From assembly GCA_029747015.1 (NCBI GenBank), contig JAKOGI010001936.1, positions 72,664 to 136,663 on the forward strand: 64,000 bases of DNA, written 5' to 3'. The notes beneath the pieces were generated by a model. The model was given only the letters and a program-made list of their open reading frames with translations, searched no databases and had not been told where the DNA came from. Source of the DNA: Carnegiea gigantea. Its lineage: Eukaryota > Streptophyta > Magnoliopsida > Caryophyllales > Cactaceae. Each line of letters starts with the position of its first letter. Position 1 is the first letter of the stretch. Position numbers and translations under genes: made by a program. Shown piece after piece: positions 33,696-45,170 of the stretch.

Positions 33696-36600
33696 ATAGC
33701 TTAGAGGTGAAATCATCAACTCTTTTATTCTGATATAGGAAGGATGCAAAAGGGACTGGGTTAGCTTTAACACTTAGTTGGAAAAAATTACGTCGTAGTG
33801 ATTAAAAGCAATAGAAAATAATCAAATTTCCAGTGCAACATCAATTACATATTCATGCACGATAATCAATCCTTCGCAGTAGATGTTAACTACTTGATCT
33901 CTTCGATTATTTTGAATTCTGAACTCCATACATAGATATCGCTGGATTACCCAAAAAAAAAAAAAACGCACACACAAACACAAACATAAAAATGTAATTT
34001 ATACTCCTCTACCTTCTGTGCTTATGGCTAAGGTCAAGTTTTTTATTTCTTTTTTATAGTTTAATGGGGAATTACTTGCCGCAAATGTAGGTATTTTCAT
34101 CTTATTATTTGTAGAATTTTGAGTCACATATTTAATCTCAGATCTTTTGAAAATTTTGCTTTCTAATTTAGCTAGCAGATAAGCTAAACATTTAAAACAA
34201 ATATTAACTAAAAAGGAAAGAAGACAGAGACATCCAAAATATCTAAAATAAACTAGAACTAAATTTAACAAGAATGACAATTTTGAAACTTGGAACAGGT
34301 TTTTAAACCTTGTAATCGGTTTAGGAAGACGAGAACAGACAGATAAAGTAGTTATGATAAATGACTATAACCTATTCAACTCCATAGGTTGCCTCAATAG
34401 CCAATATCCATATCAATTCATTCAATGTGAGAACACCCAAATTCAATGAACGAATAGATAGGCTCAAAAATTTCCACGTCAACCGAGAAAACAGACAGTC
34501 AAAATTTGCTTCAATCAAAGGCGTAACAATCACAATTACAAGATCCAGCAGTTAGCCGCAAAATCCCAAGCTTAAAAAATCTGTTCAAGAACTATCTCAG
34601 CCAAAAGTCTAAACTCATGGTTAAAGGCCTAGAAATAAGTTTGTAGTCTAACACACTCCTCATCTGAATGACCTTTGTTCTTAAAACATAGATATTGCAA
34701 AGGCTCCTCTACCTTAAACAGTAAATCAATATGGGTGCTACTGAAATTAGAACTTGAGAACTATCATTCAGATTTACTTTGATATTATAGTCAAGAATCA
34801 TCTTAAATGAAAGCTTAAGTTAATTACTAAAGGCCCGTACATATATTTATGCTATAACACAATCAATAGAAAGGTTGAGTACACCCCTCTCCACAATTTC
34901 ACGAAGATGTAGAAGTTTACGAGCCAATTTTGAAATCTTGTAACTTCAACCCATATAAGGGCCAGCCCAGCCTGCCCATATCCATACTCTTAAGTGGGAA
35001 ATTATCATTAAGAGTATGGAGAAGTGTAAGAGAGTGCCTTTTAGCCCTGTTAACCCTCTGTACTTTTTCTGACATTTCAATTTGAGGTGGAAAAGAGACT
35101 AAGCTATATTGATAAGAACAAATCAAATTAGTAACTATTTTATTAAACTATCGTTGTGCTAGCCTTAAACACCACCTAAACCAAAAAAAAAAAAATTATC
35201 TTAAACTATAATTAAAATTAACTAGTGATTACTTAATTTTTCTTCGCTCTTTCTTACCCTCCTCACTTGTACTATATTATGCTCAAACCTCTGTAAGATA
35301 GCTACCTTTTCCTACCCTAGGTTAGTCTCACTCTTGATCCCTTCCTCGCCATTAGTTCTTAGCAATTTTCCTTAGTCCCCTTCCAAGTGAACCCTTAACG
35401 TATGTCTTGTGGACTTAGAATTGTAGAGGACACTTTTATAAGGAGTGAATGTAAAATGTCACATAAACAAGGTTAGACCAAAGAAGAAAAAAAAAAACCA
35501 ATCACATTATAGATGGAAATAAGAATGTCTTTGTAGTCACAACATTTTTGTTTGAAGTCAACTCGATAGTGGCTGAGGTCTTGACAAGTGCATGGTAACT
35601 ACTTTTCTATGTTACAGTTGATATTTCTACTTCGGGTAGTACTTCATCCAAAGAAATTGATAATGGGCGTAAAACCCTGATGTGGGCTTAGTGCTATGTT
35701 GAATTACAAAGATATCCTTACACACCCCATCACCCACCCAAAAAGAAGAAAAAGGGGGAGGACAAAAAAATGAAGCAAAATATGGCCCAAGGAAGACAAG
35801 AGACGGGCAAGGAAAACGTAAGAAATGACGAAAACGCTACCTTGAAAAGACAAACTTGGATATGGAATGATTGACTAATGTTGAAAAATTTCGCCAGTAT
35901 TTTAATGATAATTGTTGCTTTTAGGGAGTCTATTGACTTGTAAAGTTGGCCTGAGTTCATTGGGCTGTCTCTCCCACCTCCCCCCCCCCTCCTTCCCTTC
36001 TCTTTTGGAGGGTTTTTTTTATTTTTTTTTTTTTGAGGGGGAGGGGAGGCATGGTAGGTGAGTGGGGCAAACTAATATCAATGAAGCTAATTTGTTTTTT
36101 CAAAAAATGACTAATGCTAAGAGAATGAGTTCTGTGAAATTAGAAGTTGAGAAAGAAAATTCTAATTAGATACGATGTCACTCTTTGATAACATAAGAAG
36201 TTACCTTAACAATGTAAAATACTGTACTTAAAAATTAACATTCTTATAAAATTATCTGACAAATACAAGTTATCATCTAAAATTCTCAAAGCATTTGATT
36301 GCAAAATAATATACTCATAAAATTAACATTGTCATAGAATTATCTTACAAATAAGAGGTAACATGCAAAATCCTCACAAAACTTGATTGCCAAATAAGTA
36401 TACCCAAAAACCACCCATGCAAACTATAATAGAAAAGCTTTGTTTAAAAGAGCTAAGGCAGCAGTGATTGAGCAAAATTTGTTAAGTCTTCTGTAATTTC
36501 AGGAAGGCTAATCGAATAGTTCCAAATAATATGAAAATTGTTAAGGAGCTCCAAAAAATAGATTGTGTAGAGTACCAAGTTGATGACAAGAAAAAGAAGT

Positions 36601-36800
36601 GGCAACATGAAGACAAAAAGATAATTCTCACGCAAAGAAATAACCTTATTTAGTGATCGAAACTAGGAGTGCAATGAAGGGGAAGAACGTTGTCGAGTGC
36701 AACCCTTCCATGGGCACAAAAAGTTGGGAAGCAGTTTGAAGTGGAGGAGGGGGTCTAAACATCCAGACGATGAACAAATCATTATTTGTTATTAGGAGTT
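33696..36800. other. AT-rich intergenic DNA, no gene recognised
   Basis: No convincing reading frame or element end was found. Short homopurine and homopyrimidine runs occur (a C-run and a T-to-G run near 35980-36050). Several small frames (33999-34280, 35730-35960) are AT-rich and look fortuitous. Confidence 0.55.
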
Positions 36801-36914
36801 AGGGCTAGACTTCCATGCTTGCTGTGCCTAATGTTTCAAGTTCAAGTGTGGCAGCTAGTTGTGACCAAGGAATCCGAGTGGGGGAGGTGAGTGAGAGGGA
36901 TAGTCTAAGACTTA

Positions 36915-37016
36915 GTTTTAAAAATCGAGAGGCGCACTGAAGCGCATAGGGTCCCAAAGCACAACGCGCCAGGCACGAGGCAAAGGCGCACGCATCACGG
37001 ATGCGAGGCACACTTC
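36915..37016. repeat. GC-rich repeat fragment with GGCGCAC/GAGGCAC words
   Basis: TTAGTTTTAAAAATCGAGAG is followed by GGCGCACTGAAGCGCATAGG and CAGGCACGAGGCAAAGGCGC. The start resembles 44713-44760 (TAGTTTTAAAAAGCC, then GTGAGGCACGC), so both seem to be pieces of one repeat family, probably a TIR element. Ends and a target duplication were not found. Confidence 0.45.
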
Positions 37017-37055
37017 TACAAAAAAATATTTAGAAGTCATTCACATTTCACAAAA

Positions 37056-37060
37056 AATAT
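37056..37060. repeat. 5-bp target-site duplication, left (AATAT)
   Basis: AATAT precedes LTR1 at 37061 and recurs at 41821-41825 directly after LTR3. A 5-bp duplication is typical of LTR-retrotransposon integration. Confidence 0.85.
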
Positions 37061-38055
37061 TGTTAGGTTGGCCCAAAATTATTTTGCCACCTTGTTTATT
37101 CAATTGCAAGTGTTTTGGTTTGATTGGGTTAATAAATAATTCAGCCTATTTCTTTCACTCTCCACGCATGCCCAAATGCTCAAGGTGATCATGTGAATTC
37201 ATGCATGCCTTATTCTTGCCATTTACGGCCCAAGTTCTAGCCCAGCAAACAACTTCAGTCTTGCATGTCTCTGCATGCAGCGGCCTACACGGATCATCTG
37301 TGGGCCTGCCCACAGTCCGCGATAGCCCAGAGTCTCTTGGCCTGCTTAGTTCTTGTCAATTTTGTTATTTTACTGGGTATTAATTCATGGGTACGCAGAT
37401 AATTCTGAGCTATTACATATGAATTCAAGAGCATAAACACTTCATTATCATCCTTTCATGAGGTTTTATTTTGGGTGATTTATGGCTAATTTATGGTCAT
37501 TATTTGAGTGAATTATGGCTAAATCCTTGGCCTCCTTCCCCTTTGCCATGGGAGTTTCAATTTGGCATCCTATATATTGGGCATTTGGTAGTAGGCATTT
37601 TTGTGGCTGTTAACCCACCATACATGGTAATTGTCCCACCATAGTGTGGGCCTTTTAAGGCATTGTGGCATTCGGGAGTGCCTTTAGGCACGTCCTTCTC
37701 ATGGCATTTTATGAGGCGTTCATGAGTTATTGTAGTTTCTTCTATTCTACATTTTTCTTGAGTGAGAGTTTGAGAGATTTTATTCTTTTGATCTTATTGC
37801 CGATTTAAGATCTTTATCTCTCTTTTGTATTGATCTCTTTTGACTCACTTTTGAGATCGTTTGTACTCATTCCTATCATAGTGGATCTTTGCGCCGTTGT
37901 TGCCGCCCGTGGTTTTCTTCCGATTTGGATTTCCATATAAAATTTTGTGCCTACAGTTATCTTTTTTGATCTTGTTTTAATATTCTCGAATACCTACATT
38001 CTTTCACGCTTCCGCATCTACTTGCTCGAATTTTTATAAATTATTTTTCCGAACA
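37061..38055 (+). repeat. LTR1 of the three-LTR element
   Basis: 995 bp, TGTTAGGTTGG to CGAACA. It contains a TATA-like CCTATATATTGGG at about 37570-37582 and an ATTGATCTCTTTTGACTCAC stretch near 37830. ORFs within (37201-37383) are not believed. Confidence 0.9.
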
Positions 38056-38199
38056 AGTGGTATCAGAGCCCGGTCTTCATCCGATCCGATTTTCGAGCAT
38101 TTCATGAGGGATGTTCTGCGTCGATATTGAGAAGTCCATGTGAAAGATTAGTTTTACGCCATTTCGCCTGTTCCTGAAATTTTGGTCCAAGGGGAAGAT
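38056..38199 (+). other. Internal domain 1: primer site and polypurine tract only
   Basis: A 144-bp segment with TGGTATCAGAGCC at 38058-38070 and CCAAGGGGAAGAT at 38187-38199. No frame of useful length. Near-identical to 39196-39339. Confidence 0.9.
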
Positions 38200-39195
38200 T
38201 GTTAGGTTGGTCCAATTTTATTTTGCCTCCTTGTTTATTCAATTGGCAAGTGTTTTGGTTTGATTGGGTTAATAAATAATTCAGCCTATTTCTTTCACTC
38301 TCCACGCATGCCCAAATGCTCAAGCTGATCATGTGAATACATGCATGCCTTATTCTTGCCATTTATGGGCCAAGTTCCAGCCCAGCAAACAACTTCAGTC
38401 TTGCAGTGTGTCTGCATGCGGCAGCCTCCACGTATCATCCGTGGGCCTGGCCATAGTCCGTGGTAGCCCAGAGTCTCTTGGTCTGCTTAGTTCTTGTCCA
38501 TTTTGTTATTTTACTAGGTATTAATTCATAGGTATGCAAATAATTCTGAGCTGTTACATGTGAATCCAAGAGCATAAATACTTCATTATCATCCTTTCAT
38601 GAGGTTTTATTTTGGGTGATTTATGGCTAATCTATGGTCATTATTTGAGTGAATTATGGCTCAACCCTTGGCCTCATTCTCCTTTGCCATGGCAGTTTCA
38701 ATTTGGCATCCTATATATTTGGCATTTGGTAGTAGGCATTTTTGTGGCTGTTAACCCACCATACATGACAATTGTTCCACCATAGTGTGGGCCTTTTAAG
38801 ACGTTTTGGCATTCGGGAGTGCCTTTAGGCACGTCCCTCTCATGGCCATTTTATGAGACGTTAGTGAGTTATTGTAGCCTCTTCAATTCCACATTTTCCT
38901 TGAGTAAGAGTTTGAGAGATTTTATTCTTTCAATCTTGTTGCCGGTTTAAAATCTTTATCTCTCTTTTGTATTGATCTCTTTTAACTCATTTTTGAGATC
39001 GTTTGTACTCACTCCTATCATAGTGGATCTTTGCGCCGTTGTTGCCGCCTGTGATTTTCTCCCGATTTGGGTTTCCATATAAAATTTTGTGCCTACAATT
39101 ATCTTTTTTGATCTTGTTTTAATATTCTCGAATTTCGCATTCGTTCACGCTTTTGCATCTACTTGCTCGAATTTTATAAATTATTTTTCCCAACA
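38200..39195 (+). repeat. LTR2 of the three-LTR element
   Basis: 996 bp, collinear with LTR1 throughout with scattered substitutions and single-base indels, ending CCAACA before the second primer site at 39198-39210. Confidence 0.9.
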
Positions 39196-39339
39196 AGTGG
39201 TATCAGAGCCCCGTCTTCATCCGATCCGGTTTTCAAGCATTTCATTAAGGATGTTCTGCGTCGATATTGAGAAGTCTATGTGAAAGATTAGTTTTATGCC
39301 ATTTCACCCGTTCCTGAAATTTTGGTCCAAGGGGGAGAT
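39196..39339 (+). other. Internal domain 2: primer site and polypurine tract only
   Basis: A second 144-bp segment: TGGTATCAGAGCC at 39198-39210 and CCAAGGGGGAGAT at 39327-39339. The polypurine tract is intact here, whereas domain 1 has AAGGGGAAG. Confidence 0.9.
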
Positions 39340-41820
39340 TATTAGGTTGGCCCAAATTTATTTTGCCTCCTTATTCATTCAATTGGCAAGTGTTTTGGTT
39401 TGATTGGGTTAATAAATAATTCAGCCTATTTCTTTCACTCTCCACGCATGCCCAAATGCTCAAGCTGATCATGTGAATTCATGCATGCCTTATATATTCT
39501 TGCCATTTATGGCCCAAGTTCTAGCCCAGCAAATAACTTCAGTCTTGCAGCGTCTGTGTATGCAGCGGCCTCCACAGATCATCCGTGGGCCTGCCCACAG
39601 TCCGTGGTAGCCTAAAGTCTCTTGGCCTGCTTAGTTCTTGTCAATTTTGTTATTTTACTAGGTATTGATTCATTGATATGCAGATAATTCTTAGCTGTTA
39701 CATGTGAATTCAAGAGCATAAATACTTCATTATCATCCTTTTATGAGCTTTCATTTTGGATGATTTATGGCTAATTTATGGTCATTATTTGAGTGAATTA
39801 TGGCTCAACCCTTGGCCTCCTTCTCCTTTATCATGGGAGTTTCAATTTGGGCATCCTATATATTGGGCATTTGGTAGTAGGCATTTTTGTGGCTATTAAC
39901 CCACCATACATGGCAATTGTCCCACCATAGTGTGGGTTTTTTAAGGCATTTTAGCATTCGGGAGTGCCTTTAGGCATGTTCCTCTCATAGCCATTTTATG
40001 AGGCGTTCGTAAGTCATTATACCCTCTTCTATTCCACATTTTTCTTGAGCGAGAGATTGAGAGATTTTATTCTTTCGTTCTTGTTGCTAGTTTAAGATCT
40101 TTATCTCTCTTTTGTATTGATCTTTTTTGTTAGATTTAAATACACAAGGACACAAAAGGGGGGTGAATTGTGTCTATCGATTTTTCGAATTGTTTCAGAA
40201 ACACTTGTGAGAACAGTTTGAAGTGTGTGTTTCCAGTGAGACAGAAACCAAACTTCTTGTAGAACACTCGTGAGAATTGATTGGAATGCGTATTCTCTGT
40301 GAAACAGAAGCGAAAGTAATTGCGGAAATAATAAAGGAGACACAATATTTTTACGTGGAAAACCACCTCTGGCTCAATGGAGGTGTAAAAACCACGACCT
40401 ACCTCGGGAGAATTTCAACAAATACTTTCACTAACACGGGCCAAGTTCGTTACACTATGTAACACACGTGACAACGTCACACACGTAACTTAATCTCTCC
40501 CAAGACTCTATTTACAAACATACATCCAAGTTCTCTCAAGACTTGGACAAGCTCACATGGACAACACGTCCACCGTCTCCTAAGAGACCACGTCCAACTT
40601 GGACAAATACTCACGGACACAATGTCCACATGTTCCTTAAGAGACCACGTCCAACAACTTGAACAACCTCTAATCATGATGACGGAAAAGAGGAAAAAAA
40701 TACCTTACTTGAATGCTTCTAAATAAGTTGAGTGTAAGGTACCATATAACTCCTATTATGCCAATAATGAAGACTCGAATAAGTGCACATTTTGAAGGTT
40801 TTTCTCACAGAAAAATTCAGACTCAGAAAAGCAACTTTAGCACTTGATCAATTGTGAAAACCCTTGAAAAATCTTACTTAAAGAGATGAGAAGCGAGTGC
40901 TTATATACCCACAAAAAAGTAAGGATTTGATTTCCATAATAACTCTGAAAATACTCAGTATCTTAAAAGGAATTAAATCCTTCAAAAATTTATCTTTTTA
41001 GGAAATCATATCTTTTAAGGATAAGATAAAATCTTTTTGAAAAATCTTTTAGGAGACCAATATTATTTAGTAAAGTACTCTTTCTAAAACACAATATTAT
41101 CAGAAAATCAATCCTAAATATACTAAGAATTTTGGCAGTAGGAAAGCTCTTGAAAATCTTTGAAAATCGATTTTTGCACTCACTGCCCTCAGAACACTGC
41201 AGACCTGTTTACTCAATTGTTCTGAGTAGTGTTCTGAGTCAGCTTAAATAATTCCTTCAAGGTGAGTGTTAAGTCAAGTTCTTCTTTGACATATTAACAA
41301 GAATCTAGACAAATATAACCAGTAATTAGCCTAAGATTCTAAAGACTTTTGTACTATGCTGATGATGTGCGTATGTATCCACTTTGATGATTTCAGCTTC
41401 TTCGACCTATTCTTCAGGGTGTTTGCAACTTCTATCGCTTTTAACATACAATTTTATCACATAGCTTCAAGTATTTCGAACTGATCTCCAGGATGTTTGC
41501 AATCTGTTTTATCACATGATTCTAGCACTCAACTCAAGCCAAGCATAATTAGCATATTTGGGTTATAATCATCAAAACCTTATATAAGATTGATTCAACA
41601 TCTTTTGACTCACTTTTGAGATCGTTTGTACTCACTCCTATGATAGTGGATCTTTGCGCCGTTGTTGTCACCCGTGGTTTTCTCTTGATTTGGGTTTTCA
41701 CGTAAAATTTTATGCCTACTATCATCTTTTTTGATCTTGTTTTAATATTCTCCAATATTTACATTCTTTCACGCTTCCGCATCTACTTGCTCGAATTTTT
41801 ATAAATTATTTTTCTTAACA
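39340..41820 (+). repeat. LTR3 of the three-LTR element, split by an insertion
   Basis: LTR sequence 39340-40127 breaks at GATCTTTTT and resumes at 41601 (TCTTTTGACTCAC), ending CTTAACA at 41820. The start is TATTAGG rather than TGTTAGG. Confidence 0.88.
40128..41600. mobile_element. Solo-LTR-like insertion (1,473 bp) inside LTR3
   Basis: It starts TGTTAGATTTAAATAC and ends GATTCAACA, inverted TG...CA ends. It is flanked by TTTTT (40123-40127) and TCTTT (41601-41605), a 5-bp duplication with one change; the uninterrupted LTR1 reads GATCTCTTTTGACTC here. There is no coding frame, primer site or second LTR, so a solo LTR is the simplest reading. The words AAAAGGGGGGTGAATTGTG and TACGTGGAAAACCACCTCTG resemble LTRs of plant copia elements (from memory, not searched). 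An inner imperfect repeat occurs around ACCACGTCCAAC (40590-40655). Confidence 0.78.
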
Positions 41821-41825
41821 AATAT
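41821..41825. repeat. 5-bp target-site duplication, right (AATAT)
   Basis: Partner of 37056-37060, directly after LTR3. Confidence 0.85.
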
Positions 41826-42997
41826 TTTGTAGAACCAAGTTCAAGAAATGCATTAAAAAAGTTATTGGACGTGATTATAACTACTAACACCCCAAATAAC
41901 TTTAAGATATGTTATCTTATTATCGTAGTTCCCCAAAGCACACTCTTATTGTACAAGTATAGCTTACCTTTTAGCTTCCAAGGAATAAAAAGATGAAAAA
42001 GATAAAGACCGGGCCATGAAAAAGACGTAAAAGGGAGATGATATAGCCTTACATCCCTTAGGAGCACCTCATTCCCTCCGAGGCGCTGACCGGGTAGCCT
42101 TATGTCGAGACGAGCCTTGGTAGGCTTTTTTAAATTAAGGTCTAAGAAGTGGCTTTAGCATGGATTTTGATAAGTGGAGTAGGAATTCAACCTCCACAAT
42201 TAACTTCTATGACATATGCAGAGGATAGTGACTATGTGTCAACTCTACCGTGTCTCCGATGTCTACAATTGGTGTGTATGAGAACTCTAGTGTTCTTTTG
42301 AAGCCTCTAAGAGCAAGTGCAAGAAGATGTCCTTTGCTCTCTTTGTTTATCTCAAGCAACTTATAGGATGATTGAGAAAGGGAGACACAATTGATTTCTC
42401 TAAGAAATATTAAACGACCTATACATGCTTGCCATGCCCGCCATAGTGACTTATCAAGTCCAAAAATGCACGGCCATTTGGAGGACGACCCAAGGTACCT
42501 TATGAGTAATATCGTCCAATTCTCAACAGAACTTTAGAGCAAGGAAAGAAGAGGGAAGAAATGTATAGTGAAGAGATTTCACCAACAACACACGAAGAGG
42601 ATTGTGACAAAGTAGGTAAGTTATCTTTAAATGAAAAAAGGTACAAAATTAAATTATTTGAATCTAGCTCAGTTGCTTGGTGCAAAGAGGATTGCAACCA
42701 CGAGAAGCAATTCAAGCGTCAAATATGCAATTATCATCATTGAACTCATCGAGATTCTTTCAATGAGACTATGTGGAAAAAGGAAGTGCGAAACATTGGG
42801 TTGGGATAAGGATAGGTTAATTAATAGTCAAGAAGCAACTTCTTTCATAATGTGAAGACGAAGGGGTTGTATTATGTTCCATTCTACAGCCACTATGTTA
42901 TCTAGGTGTGGGTCAGTTAATAACTTAATAGTTTTGTTTTTTTTTTTTTTGGGGGGAGGGGGGGGGCTAATTTATAACTTAGTAGTTAGCTAGCTTC

Positions 42998-43040
<43 letters not shown>

Positions 43041-44700
43041 GCTGCATGTAATATCCTGTTGACCCAAAAAAAAACAGAAAGAAAACGCAAGTAGACATTA
43101 GTAGACATAAATATTAAAAACTGATGAGGACCTTCTTACCTTGCTAAACAAAGTATAAATGAAAAAAGAAAACAAGCTAAAAGAGACGATTCAAATTGTG
43201 CGGTGTAGATTTCAAGCTGTTACAAAGAAAACAATCAGAAAACATTGACAAGCATAGAAATTTGATGTACCTTTTTCCCTTTCTATTCTAAAGAGGTACA
43301 GGAGCTAATAAAATGTATCGCATTGCAAATTTGCAATCATTAAAATTAAAAGCTTGTTGGCAAAGCTTGTAGTACTGTTTGAATTAAATCTTCAATTATT
43401 AAAGCCCCTTTTTGCACTTTCTATTCAGAACAAAACCTGCCACAGTACATTATCATAAGTTGTACTTACTATGTTAACTTACAAGTTATAACCAGAGTAC
43501 TATGTTAACTTATGACCAACCATTTCAATTTTTTTTTTGTTTTTTTTTCCTGCACTCACCCTTATATAGAGACCTGGGAAATTAATTGAAACGCAAAACT
43601 TGAATCAAAAGACCCCTATTCATCACCCGAATATTAACTCACTTAAAAGTGAATTTGAATCCCGAATTAATTACAACTAACATGAGATCAAATTAAAATT
43701 TCCGATAAAATTGCTTTTTAATACAAGTCAATTTATTGAACAAAACATTATTAATCTGAATCACTAGATCTGAACTTAATCCGTTTTCGAACCGAAGTAG
43801 CCCATTCACAATGTCTATAATCTTATAATTAGATTTTGAGCTACGTGAGTCCCACCATTGACGGGGTTGGAGCATATGGGTGGGTCTCACAGAGGAAAAT
43901 GCACAGAAAAGCTCGGTAGGTGACGCAGACCCATGGCTTTGTTCCATTCCCCGTGCATGGAATTTCTACCAAGGTCAAAAAGTTCCTTCAAAAAACAAGG
44001 ACGCCAGCAAAAGTTGATCACTTCAATTAAACAAAATTTTTAAATAGCCGCCCAAGTTCACAACAAACAAAACGGTGAAGAACACCACGTTTAATCCGCT
44101 CAACCTGTCAATCAAATGGGGCGTATCTCAATCATCCACCTACATAATTTCAAACCAAAGTGCTACCTCGTGTACAAATAAGATGCAAGTAGCAGCATCA
44201 TCTTTAAATTGCCGAGAAATTGTTTTCGCTACATCTTGAATTTCAAAGTTTCAACGGAATACAACTCTACAGTTGAAACAGTACAGCAAGATAATTAAAC
44301 CTGAAAAATAAACGAATGAATGGATGATAAACATCCATGAGTGAGATGGGTAGTTCACTAGAGCAACGGTCAGAATGGAAGCATTGCCCCATCACTAACA
44401 AGCACGTAGAAGTAACTTCAATGAATCAATGTTGAAGCCTGCATACCAAACCAATGAAGGCCTCCTCACCCTTACGACTGGGCATCCCTTTGTGTAGCAG
44501 CAACTATTTTGCAGACTCTGGGCATATCATGTTGAACCTTTTTGGGGGGGGGTGTTTGGGAAAATTTCAAAAAAGAAAAAAGGAAGAACTGTTTTTGCAA
44601 GGGTTGGATAGAAGTACACCTAGCATCCATGATACATAGCGTGTAAAAATTTGCATTTGCATAGCGTGTTAGCACTTAGAATCATGCCTACCGACTAATG
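41826..44700. other. Low-copy-looking intergenic DNA, no gene recognised
   Basis: Small frames (42500-42743 on both strands, 43693-43947 minus) show no domain. It contains a T-to-G run at 42938-42967 and a (TTA)n microsatellite at 43004-43040. Part may be intron or promoter of an unrecognised gene. Confidence 0.5.
43004..43040. repeat. (TTA)n microsatellite, ~37 bp
   Basis: Uninterrupted trinucleotide run; no other function visible. Confidence 0.95.
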
Positions 44701-44712
44701 CAAGTATAACTA

Positions 44713-45170
44713 GGTAGTTTTAAAAAGCCTACGTGAGGCACGCTTTACCATGAGGCTACCAGGTTATCGCCTCAGAGGGGACAAGATGCACTTCAACGAT
44801 GTAAGATTATATCTTCTCTCTTTTTCTGCTTGTTCATAGCTTTACTTTCCTTTTTTTCTTCTCTTCTTTCCTTGGGAGCTAAAAGGTGAGTTATGCTTGT
44901 ACAGTAAGTGTGTGTGCATTAGGGAACTATGATTATAAAATGATATATCTTAACGTTATTTGTGATGTTAATAGTTATATTGATGTCTAATCACATTTTT
45001 TAATGCATTTATCTAATTGTTTCTGCAAATTCTACTCTGTAAAATGTGAAAGACTTTTAAAATGTTTTGGATAGAAATGCGCCTAGCATCCACGATGCAT
45101 GCGCCCCCGTCTAGCGCCTTACACCTCATACTTTGGAACTCTATGTGCCTTACGCCTTTTAAACCAAAGG
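44713..45170. repeat. Possible TIR element of the GAGGCAC family
   Basis: The left side reads TAGTTTTAAAAAGCC then GTGAGGCACGC. The right side, inverted, reads GGTTTAAAAGGCGTAAGGCAC. The ends are thus imperfect inverted repeats about 450 bp apart, and the left end resembles 36920-36950. No target duplication was identified. A related phrase TTGGATAGAARTRCRCCTAG occurs at 44604 and 45067. Confidence 0.4.

Larger units (their letters stand above)
37061..41820 (+). mobile_element. Three-LTR, coding-free retroelement (LTR-int-LTR-int-LTR) with nested solo LTR
   Basis: LTR1 is 37061-38055, LTR2 38200-39195, and LTR3 39340-40127 plus 41601-41820; each is about 995-1,003 bp, starts TGTTAGGTTGG (TATTAGG in LTR3) and ends AACA. 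The two internal segments (38056-38199, 39196-39339) are only ~144 bp. Each starts with AG, then TGGTATCAGAGCC (Met-tRNA primer site), and ends with a polypurine tract CCAAGGGGRAGAT. LTR3 is followed directly by AATAT, matching the left flank, so the triple structure is one integration product or arose from one by unequal exchange. There is no coding capacity. It is TRIM-like in plan, but its LTRs are much longer than usual for TRIMs. Confidence 0.92.
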
